Assembly (NCBI GenBank): GCA_016869895.1
Contig: VGDC01000032.1
Location: 1-10,363 of the forward strand
Length of the DNA: 10,363 nucleotides
Direction: 5' to 3'
Origin: Alphaproteobacteria bacterium
Lineage (GTDB): Bacteria > Pseudomonadota > Alphaproteobacteria > Rickettsiales > VGDC01
Position numbers and translations under genes: made by a program. Positions 4,980 through 10,363 of the stretch are shown here, in pieces. Numbering within the stretch: position 1 is the first letter of the stretch; each line of letters opens with the position of its first letter. Under the pieces are notes generated by a model. The model worked only from the letters and a program-made list of their open reading frames with translations. It made no database searches and was not told the origin of the DNA.

Positions 4980-6295
4980 TTTCCATCCGCCGTTATCTCC
5001 TGAAATACCTCATATCCGTGCTGACGCTCGGTTCACTCGTCATCGCCTATTTCATCTTCTTTCACGCGCGGGATGAGATTAATGAGCTGTATGACAACAA
5101 CATGGTGGACATCGCCGCCACGCTGGAATCTCAGATGTCTGTCATGCCCTTTGCTGGCAAGGGGCTGCTCGGCCCTTCCCAGCGGGTGAAGCTGAACCGC
5201 GAAGAGGAGTTTCTGGTCGAGGTGTGGAGCAAAGAAGGCGAGTCCATCTACCGCTCCCATGAACATATCCACTTCCCTTTACAGAGCGGGCGTGGTCAGT
5301 TCATCACTCAGTATGACGGCAAGGACTGGCGGGTGTATTCCCTAGACGTGCCACAAGGCGTCATTCAGGTGTCCCAGCCGCAGCACGCCCGTGACATCTT
5401 CACCCGCCAGATGGCTTTGCAGCTACTCATCCCCATGATCGCGCAGATACCCCTCATCGGCCTGTTCATCTGGCTGACCGTTGGCCGCAGTTTGCAGCCG
5501 CTATCAAAGATTTCCAGCGCCATCCACGCACGTTCCGCGTCCAGCATGGAGCCGATCGACAGCGAAGACATTCCCGTGGAGGTCTTGCCCATGGTGCAAG
5601 CATTGAATGCATTGCTGGAGCGGCTGGAGGCGGCTTTGCAGGCGCAGCAGCGGTTCACGGCGGATGCTGCCCATGAGCTTCGCACGCCGCTGACCGCTTT
5701 GCAGCTGCAGTTAAATCTTCTGGCGCGCAGTAAAAGCGCAGAGAGTCGGGAAACCGCCATAGGTAAGCTGCAAACAGGCATCGACCGCGCCACACATCTG
5801 GTGCAGCAATTACTCACCCTCGCGCGGCTTGAGCCAGAAGCGATTACACGTGCGCATAAGGTCGTCTCGCTTACAGAAATCGCAAAAACCGTTGTTGAGC
5901 AACAAGCTCAGCAAGCAGCCGTTAAAAATATAGACTTTGGACTAAACGCTTCGGGGACTTCTAAGATAACAGGTGATGCCGAGAGCTTGCGTATCCTTAT
6001 CGGCAACCTTGTGGATAATGCCATTCGATATACGCCGGAAGGCGGCAAAGTAGATGTCGAACTGTATTCCGCCGAGGGGAAAGTCACGCTTAACGTGACC
6101 GACACGGGTATAGGCATTCCAGAAACGGAGCGGGGGCGGATTTTCGAGAGGTTCTACCGTGTTAATGCGCAGCAGGGCGATGGTACAGGCCTAGGCCTAT
6201 CCATAGTTTCGCATATCGCCAAGCAGCATGATGCAACAGTCGAGATTATTAGCAATCTAAAGGGCGGCACGACTTTTAGGATAGCTTTTAAATAA
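4976..6295 (+). CDS. Sensor histidine kinase (QseC/PmrB-like), partner of the upstream regulator
   Basis: 439 residues. TM1 lies near 11-29, a periplasmic sensor domain of about 115 residues follows (31-146), TM2 is near 148-169, then a HAMP-like linker, the dimerisation helix with His233 in AAHELRTPLT, and the HATPase domain: N box NLVDNAIRY (344-352), G1 DTGIGIP (376-382), F box RIFERFYR (388-395) and G2 GTGLGLSI (403-410). All catalytic motifs are intact. The periplasmic domain contains S-H-E-H-I-H (His95, His97, His99) and E-I-N-E (34-37), possible metal-binding residues; the PmrB ligand Fe(III) makes this worth noting, but it is only an inference. ATGA overlap with the regulator gene shows a coupled pair. 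From about 5840 on, base composition becomes clearly AT-richer than in the 5' two thirds. Confidence 0.92.
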   Translation: MISIRRYLLKYLISVLTLGSLVIAYFIFFHARDEINELYDNNMVDIAATLESQMSVMPFAGKGLLGPSQRVKLNREEEFLVEVWSKEGESIYRSHEHIHFPLQSGRGQFITQYDGKDWRVYSLDVPQGVIQVSQPQHARDIFTRQMALQLLIPMIAQIPLIGLFIWLTVGRSLQPLSKISSAIHARSASSMEPIDSEDIPVEVLPMVQALNALLERLEAALQAQQRFTADAAHELRTPLTALQLQLNLLARSKSAESRETAIGKLQTGIDRATHLVQQLLTLARLEPEAITRAHKVVSLTEIAKTVVEQQAQQAAVKNIDFGLNASGTSKITGDAESLRILIGNLVDNAIRYTPEGGKVDVELYSAEGKVTLNVTDTGIGIPETERGRIFERFYRVNAQQGDGTGLGLSIVSHIAKQHDATVEIISNLKGGTTFRIAFK

Positions 6296-6342
6296 CCGCA
6301 GTAAAACTGATTATTTGGTTACAACAGACAATTAAAGGGAAT

Positions 6343-6364
6343 ATGGCGCACCCGATACGATTCG
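6343..6364. repeat. Right direct repeat: 3' end of tRNA-Arg (candidate att site)
   Basis: Identical over 22 bp to 857-878. It covers one base outside the tRNA plus CCA, discriminator, acceptor 3' strand, T-stem 3' strand and part of the T-loop of the tRNA on the - strand. This is the segment of tRNA genes most often used by integrases. Confidence 0.8.
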
Positions 6365-6420
6365 AACGTACGGCCTTTGCCTTCGGAGGGCAACGCTCTA
6401 TCCAGCTGAGCTACGGGTGC
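6344..6420 (-). tRNA. tRNA-Arg, anticodon CCG
   Basis: Read on the - strand, the 77-base gene has acceptor strands GCACCCG and CGGGTGC with discriminator G and an encoded CCA. The D-arm reads GCTCAGCTGGATAGAGC, the anticodon stem-loop is TTGCC-CTCCGAA-GGCAA with anticodon CCG, and the T-arm is GTACG-TTCGAAT-CGTAT. All stems pair, with one G-T pair at the base of the T-stem. It would decode CGG arginine codons. It begins 34 bp after the ABC transporter gene stop codon and may be co-transcribed with it, as I see no clear separate promoter in that gap. It converges with the histidine kinase gene, and its 3' end is the right boundary of the putative islet. Confidence 0.97.
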
Positions 6421-6454
6421 ATGGGTTATGGTTTAACGCAACAGGCTGGTGGTG

Positions 6455-7402
6455 TCACGGGTTTTTCATCGCCGTGATGCTGCGGAAGACATCCTCAAGG
6501 TCGGCATCGCGGGTGGTGATGTCCGCCACTTCGATACCGCCGCATTTCACCTTCGCCAGCACATCCATCGCCGAGACCTTGCTAGGCGCGAAACGCACCA
6601 CCAGCGCGCCGTCCTCGTCCAGCTTCGCTTCAAGGCCATCGAGTGCATGGGGAAGCTGCGTGACGGGCTGTTTCAACGTCAAGACCAACTCTTTGCTATC
6701 GAAGGATTTCATCAGCTGGCGGGTCTTGTCTTTGGCGATGACCTGCCCGTGGTTGATGATGGCCACGGTGTCGCAAAGCTGCTCGGCCTCTTCAAGGTAG
6801 TGCGTCGTGAGCAGCACGGTCGTGCCCTGCTTGTTCAGCTGGCGCACATAGTCCCACAGCTGGGTGCGCAGTTCCACATCCACGCCTGCGGTCGGTTCAT
6901 CGAGAATCAGCACCGGTGGGGAATGCACAAGGGCTTTGGCGATGAGCAAGCGGCGGCGCATACCACCCGAAAGACGGCGCGGGGGCACATCGGCCTTGTC
7001 GGTCAACCCCATCGCCTCGATGATTTCGGCGGTGCGACGCTGCGCTTTCGGCACGCCGTAATAGCCCGCATGAAGCTCCAACGCCTCGCGCACGGTGAAG
7101 AACACATCCAGCACCAGTTCCTGCGGCACGACACCCAGCGAGCTACGCGCCTGTTTGGTCGCGGTGACGATGTCATGACCGCAGATGGACACATCCCCGC
7201 TGGTCTTGTTCACCAGTCCGGCCATGATGTTGATGAGGGTGGATTTGCCTGCGCCGTTCGGCCCCAGCAACCCGAAGAACGAGCCGCGCGGAATTTCAAG
7301 GTCGATGCCCTTCAACGCTTCCTTATGCGATTTCGCTTTGCCCTCGGTATAGGTCTTGCGCAGATCGCGGATAGTTACGGCTGATTTTTCAGATGTTCCC
7401 AT
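6455..7402 (-). CDS. ABC transporter ATP-binding protein (ABC-2/YadG-type exporter ATPase)
   Basis: 315 residues with a complete nucleotide-binding domain: Walker A GPNGAGKS (47-54, Lys53), Q-loop Gln94 in VPQE, signature LSGGM (144-148), Walker B VLILDE (164-169), D-loop and switch His201 in TTHYLEEAE. The DVPPRRLSGG and THYLEEAEQLCD wording is typical of the CcmA/YadG group that pairs with an ABC-2 type permease. A C-terminal extension of about 80 residues follows. The start at 7402 is chosen because AGGAGG lies 6 bases before it; a further ATG at 7423 would place the Shine-Dalgarno inside the coding region. No permease gene is next to it: downstream there is only the tRNA and then the convergent module. 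Substrate unknown. Confidence 0.93.
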   Translation of the reverse strand: MGTSEKSAVTIRDLRKTYTEGKAKSHKEALKGIDLEIPRGSFFGLLGPNGAGKSTLINIMAGLVNKTSGDVSICGHDIVTATKQARSSLGVVPQELVLDVFFTVREALELHAGYYGVPKAQRRTAEIIEAMGLTDKADVPPRRLSGGMRRRLLIAKALVHSPPVLILDEPTAGVDVELRTQLWDYVRQLNKQGTTVLLTTHYLEEAEQLCDTVAIINHGQVIAKDKTRQLMKSFDSKELVLTLKQPVTQLPHALDGLEAKLDEDGALVVRFAPSKVSAMDVLAKVKCGGIEVADITTRDADLEDVFRSITAMKNP

Positions 7403-7423
7403 GAAATGCCTCCTGCATTTCAT
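7401..7423 (-). promoter_or_regulatory. Perfect hairpin enclosing the RBS of the ABC ATPase gene
   Basis: On the - strand, ATGAAATGC and GCATTTCAT form a perfect 9-bp inverted repeat around the loop AGGAG. The loop is the core of the Shine-Dalgarno sequence, and the 3' arm ends with the first two bases of the start codon at 7402. In mRNA the start codon would be mostly paired and the ribosome site presented in a 5-base loop. It could act as a translational switch or as a DNA palindrome bound by a dimeric repressor. Confidence 0.6.
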
Positions 7424-7454
7424 ATGGAACGCCGCTTCGCGGGCTGATGGCTCG

Positions 7455-7472
7455 GGGCGACTGCTGTCGCCC
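7455..7472 (-). terminator. GC-rich hairpin after der, weak terminator candidate
   Basis: GGGCGAC (7455-7461) and GTCGCCC (7466-7472) form a perfect 7-bp stem with a 4-base loop, 13 bp beyond the der stop codon on the - strand. No T-run follows in the direction of transcription, so it may be a Rho-dependent or mRNA-stabilising structure between der and the ABC gene. Confidence 0.35.
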
Positions 7473-7485
7473 GTTCAAGTCCCAC

Positions 7486-8913
7486 TCACTTCTTTTTATC
7501 GGCATAGGGATTCTTGCCTTTTCTCAGCTGCATGCGGATGGGGATGCCCGGCATATCGAAGGCTTCGCGGATGCCGTTCACCAGATAGCGTTCATAACTA
7601 TCGGGGAATTCCTCGATGTTATTGGTGAACATGGCGAATGTGGGCGGGCGCGACTTGATCTGCGTCATGTAGCGAATCTTGATGCGCTTGTTCTTCACAA
7701 TGGGGGGCGAGTGACGCTGCAACGCCCCGTCCAGCCAGCGGTTGATGGCACCGGTGGACAAGCGGCGATTCCACGTGCCATAGGTCTCCAGCGCGGCGTC
7801 CATCAGTTTCTCGACGTGCTTGCCCAGTTTGGCGGAAAGCGGCACCACGCGGATGCCCTTCACCTGCGGGATAACGGCGGCGATACGCGCTTCCGTGATG
7901 CGCAGGTATTCATTCTTATCGTCGATCAAATCCCATTTGTTGATGCCGATGATGACCGCGCGGCCTTCTTTCTCGACCAGCGAGATGAGGTGCAGATCCT
8001 GCTTCTCCAGCGCGACTTCCGCATCCACCAGCATGATGACCACGTTGGCATAGCGGATGACGCGCAATGCGTCCTGCACGGCCAGCTTCTCCAAGCCTTC
8101 CTGCACGTTGGAGCGGCGGCGGATACCCGCTGTGTCCACCACCTTAATGTTGCGGCCTTTATAGACGAAATCCTCGGCGATGGCATCACGGGTGATGCCC
8201 GCTTCCGGGCCGGTCAACACGCGTTCTTCGCCCACCAACTGGTTCAGCAGGGTGGATTTTCCGGCGTTCGGGCGACCGATGATGGCGATGCTGATGGGCA
8301 CTTCATCGCCCACTTCCTCGCCTTCCCACAGGTCGTCGCCCTCTTCGCCTTCGCCCTCGGCGGCGGTTTTGTCCTTGTCGCGGTCACGACGGCGGGTCTT
8401 CTCTTCCGGCTGATCACGGTCTTTCCACCATGGCTCTAACGCGGCGTAAAGGTCGATGAGGCCGTCACCATGGGCGGCGGAGATGGCGACAGGCTCGCCG
8501 AAGCCAAGCTTATACGCATCATGGATGGAGGCGGAGGCCTTGCCGCCTTCGGCTTTGTTCACCACCAGCAGCATGGGTTTTCCGGTGCGGCGCAACCATT
8601 GGCTGAAGGCTTCGTCCTGCGGGGTGATGCCGGCGCGGGCATCCACTACGAAGAGCGCGACATCCGCCCGCTCCAGCGCGCGTTCGGTCTGGGTGAACAT
8701 GCGGCGCTCCAAGCTGTCCTTGCCGTTGTCGTCCAACCCTGCGGTGTCGATGACGTTGAAATCCATCGGCCCGATGTGCCCTGCGCCCATCTTCCAGTCG
8801 CGGGTCACGCCCGGCTGGTCATCGACCAGCGCGTGCTTCGTGCCCGTCAGACGGTTATAGAGCGTGGATTTTCCGACATTCGGGCGACCCACGATGGCGA
8901 CGGTGAAACTCAT
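7486..8913 (-). CDS. der: Ribosome biogenesis GTPase Der (EngA)
   Basis: 475 residues with the tandem GTPase layout unique to Der. Domain 1 has G1 GRPNVGKST (9-17), G2 Thr37 in PGVTRD, G3 DTAG (56-59) and G4 NKAE (119-122). Domain 2 has G1 GRPNAGKST (213-221), G3 DTAG (260-263) and G4 NKWD (325-328). A KH-like C-terminal domain follows, with the hallmark QIKSRPPTFAMFTN (418-431). Der is an essential GTPase needed for 50S subunit assembly in the cytoplasm. The linker between the G domains (about 163-205) is unusually charged: first basic and mixed (KTRRRDRDKDK), then strongly acidic. The gene begins 4 bp after the bamB stop codon and is surely co-transcribed with it; this gene order is common in proteobacteria. 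The start matches the conserved N terminus. Confidence 0.98.
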   Translation of the reverse strand: MSFTVAIVGRPNVGKSTLYNRLTGTKHALVDDQPGVTRDWKMGAGHIGPMDFNVIDTAGLDDNGKDSLERRMFTQTERALERADVALFVVDARAGITPQDEAFSQWLRRTGKPMLLVVNKAEGGKASASIHDAYKLGFGEPVAISAAHGDGLIDLYAALEPWWKDRDQPEEKTRRRDRDKDKTAAEGEGEEGDDLWEGEEVGDEVPISIAIIGRPNAGKSTLLNQLVGEERVLTGPEAGITRDAIAEDFVYKGRNIKVVDTAGIRRRSNVQEGLEKLAVQDALRVIRYANVVIMLVDAEVALEKQDLHLISLVEKEGRAVIIGINKWDLIDDKNEYLRITEARIAAVIPQVKGIRVVPLSAKLGKHVEKLMDAALETYGTWNRRLSTGAINRWLDGALQRHSPPIVKNKRIKIRYMTQIKSRPPTFAMFTNNIEEFPDSYERYLVNGIREAFDMPGIPIRMQLRKGKNPYADKKK

Positions 8914-8917
8914 GGTA

Positions 8918-10354
8918 TCAATCTTTCAAAGCGTGGAGCTTGGCGTCCCGCGTCACATAATAGAGTGTGCCTCCGGCGACGATGGGCGTCGCGCCAAGGT
9001 CTTTGTGGATGTCATCCTTATCACTGCGCACACCCGTTTCCGGCGAGAAGCCGAAGACGCGGCCATCCGCACCGAAGACCCGCAATTCACCGTCAACCAG
9101 AATCGGGCCGAACCAGCGATAGGGGTCGAGCTGCTTCTCTTCATGGTCGAAACGGGGCAGCTGGGCGACCCATTTGATGCGCCCGTCCGGCGTGTGGATG
9201 GCGACAAGCTGCGCCTCTGCAGTCAGCTGGAAGAGATAATCGCCAGCGACCCATGGGGTGGATACGGCGGAGACGGGTTTGTCCCACACCTGCTGGCCGC
9301 TGATAAGATGGGTGGCGGTGGTGAGGCTGCCTGCGCTGGCGGTATAGACCACGCCGCCCGCGATGACAGGGTCACCCGCGAATCCCGTGAAGGAAGAAGT
9401 CGCCACGGTTTTGTTGGTCTGGGAAAGGGAATCGTTCCACAATTCCTGACCTGAATCGGCGGCAAGGCCATAGATTTCGCCGGAACCATAGCCGACGACC
9501 ACGAGGTTATCGTTGATGGCGGGGGAGATGTTCGTCATGAAGCCGACGCGCTCGCCGAGGCCGCGATGCTTCCACACGATGCCGCCCGTCGCCGCGTTCA
9601 GCGCGAAGAGCTGGTCGTCGATGGTGGTGACGTAAAGCACACCTTTGAACAGTTTCGGCGCGGAACGCACGGGAATGCCGAGGTTACGCTTCCAGACCTG
9701 TGAGCCGTCCTTGGTCGACAGGCCGAAGACCATGCCCTGTCCGGTAGAGACGAAGAGCAGGTTGCCCGCAGCTGCGAGGCCGCCCCCCATGATGTCCTTG
9801 TCGTCACCCGCGACGGGGACTTTGGACAGCCAGAGTTCCTTGTCGATATCCGCCGCGTCATGGGCGGAGACGAAGCCCTGCGCGTCCATGGCATAGACCA
9901 CGCCACTCGCCACGACAGGTGCGGTCACCAACACGGATGTCCATTTCTTGCCTTTGCCGATGGAGGTCGCGTCATGATCGTCGAATGTGCTACCCACCAG
10001 ATTGCCGATGGCGTTGGAGGCGGTCGCGCCACGCTGCGGCCAGACGGCATTCGGCACGGCCGTGGGGATTTCCACTTTCGCATCCGCAAGGCTCGCATCG
10101 GCGGAAATGCCGCCCTGCACGGAAAGCACCTCGTAGCGTCCGGCTTTCTTCTTCACGGGAGTCGCCGTCTCCGGCTCGGCACCATCCACCGGCGGCGTGC
10201 CTTCTGGCGCATCCGCCCGCTCCGGCTTATATTCCGCGCCTTCCTGATTCGGCACGGGCTCGGCGCTTTTCCACACATTCTTGATGGAATCACACCCGCT
10301 CAGCACCAGCGAGGCAGCGATGACAGTGGACAAGAACAGGGCGGAACGGGTCAT
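8918..10354 (-). CDS. bamB: BamB-like outer membrane assembly lipoprotein (PQQ-type beta-propeller)
   Basis: 478 residues. A lipoprotein signal peptide ends in the lipobox L-S-G-C21, so Cys21 should be lipidated. A Pro/Glu/Ala-rich disordered linker follows (about 31-70), then PQQ-like beta-propeller repeats (about 100-478), with blade signatures such as GSQVWKRNLG (217-226), QLFALNAATGGIVWKHRG (248-265), GEIYGLAADSGQELW (292-306) and GRIKWVAQLPRF (391-402). BamB is an accessory lipoprotein of the BAM complex that inserts beta-barrel proteins into the outer membrane; it is periplasmic and anchored at the outer membrane. It is longer than the E. coli protein (392 residues), mainly by the linker. 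Adjacency to der supports the assignment. The start codon lies 9 bp from the window end, so its ribosome site cannot be fully judged. Confidence 0.93.
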   Translation of the reverse strand: MTRSALFLSTVIAASLVLSGCDSIKNVWKSAEPVPNQEGAEYKPERADAPEGTPPVDGAEPETATPVKKKAGRYEVLSVQGGISADASLADAKVEIPTAVPNAVWPQRGATASNAIGNLVGSTFDDHDATSIGKGKKWTSVLVTAPVVASGVVYAMDAQGFVSAHDAADIDKELWLSKVPVAGDDKDIMGGGLAAAGNLLFVSTGQGMVFGLSTKDGSQVWKRNLGIPVRSAPKLFKGVLYVTTIDDQLFALNAATGGIVWKHRGLGERVGFMTNISPAINDNLVVVGYGSGEIYGLAADSGQELWNDSLSQTNKTVATSSFTGFAGDPVIAGGVVYTASAGSLTTATHLISGQQVWDKPVSAVSTPWVAGDYLFQLTAEAQLVAIHTPDGRIKWVAQLPRFDHEEKQLDPYRWFGPILVDGELRVFGADGRVFGFSPETGVRSDKDDIHKDLGATPIVAGGTLYYVTRDAKLHALKD

Positions 10355-10363
10355 GGAATCATA

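Larger units (their letters stand above)
857..6364. mobile_element. Putative tRNA-Arg-integrated genomic islet (lipid-modification module)
   Basis: The segment is bounded by two exact 22-bp direct repeats, 857-878 and 6343-6364. The right copy is the 3' end of a tRNA-Arg gene, and the left copy is an isolated fragment with no tRNA body. Tyrosine-recombinase integration into a tRNA 3' end gives this layout: the intact tRNA on one side and a duplicated 3' tail on the other. The enclosed cargo is one five-gene + strand module. Its edges are AT-richer (hand counts of roughly 37-47% GC per 60-base line near both ends) than its core and the flanking genes (about 58%). No integrase, excisionase or transposase gene is present, so the islet would be a remnant or mobilised in trans. 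The repeat is seen directly; the integration history is inference. Confidence 0.5.

Noticed and set aside
6331..6336. ATTAAA as a possible regulator half-site near the tRNA
   Set aside because: No second half-site at the 11-bp spacing and no gene downstream in a suitable orientation.
6286..6343. Intrinsic terminator between the histidine kinase gene and the tRNA
   Set aside because: Only a weak TAACC/GGTTA pairing with a long loop and no T-run could be found.
6449..7384. Long open frame on the + strand across the ABC ATPase gene (311 codons)
   Set aside because: It is antisense to a complete ABC domain with all motifs; the His/Arg/Gly-rich translation has no recognisable domain.
7447..8439. 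Long open frame on the + strand across der (330 codons)
   Set aside because: Antisense shadow of a highly conserved essential gene, with no ribosome site or family signature.
1..10363. CRISPR array, insertion sequence, integrase or transposase genes
   Set aside because: No regularly spaced repeats and no recombinase or transposase-like protein were found on either strand.

Overview
The window looks like chromosomal DNA of an alphaproteobacterium. The bamB-der gene pair, the form of the tRNA-Arg(CCG) and the moderately high GC of the housekeeping genes all point there, but genus-level placement cannot be made from the sequence alone.

Left part (1-856): the 3' two thirds of a short-chain dehydrogenase/reductase (SDR) gene, cut by the window edge, followed by a 44-codon DUF2256 zinc-ribbon gene. 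The SDR lacks the usual catalytic tyrosine. From family knowledge, such gene pairs often sit near cryptochrome/photolyase genes, but no photolyase is in view.

Middle part (857-6364): a compact envelope-remodelling module on the + strand. Its genes are a CTP-type diacylglycerol/polyprenol kinase, a PAP2 phosphatase, an LTA-synthase-family transferase (alkaline phosphatase/sulfatase fold), an OmpR-type response regulator and a QseC/PmrB-type histidine kinase. The last three genes have the order of enterobacterial pmrCAB (eptA-basR-basS), but an LtaS/COG1368-type enzyme stands where EptA would be. Transferases of this type release diacylglycerol from phospholipid, so the kinase upstream offers a way to recycle it. 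Two tandem-repeat sites with PmrA-box geometry (6-5-6, 11-bp period) lie upstream of the kinase gene and upstream of the transferase gene, which suggests autoregulation of the module.

A tRNA-Arg(CCG) on the - strand lies at the right end of the module. A 22-bp exact copy of its 3' end (T-arm through CCA plus one flanking base) lies at 857-878, at the module's left end. This is the arrangement left by tRNA-targeted site-specific integration, so the module is probably an integrated genomic islet of about 5.5 kb, although no integrase gene is present. The left end also holds a second, shorter copy and an inverted copy of the same sequence, forming a strong hairpin.

Right part (6455-10354, all - strand): an ABC transporter ATPase with no permease gene in view, then der (EngA, 50S assembly GTPase) and bamB (outer-membrane BAM complex lipoprotein). 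The last two form a tight operon with a 4-bp gap. The ABC gene has a perfect 9-5-9 inverted repeat that holds its Shine-Dalgarno sequence in the loop and most of its start codon in the stem.
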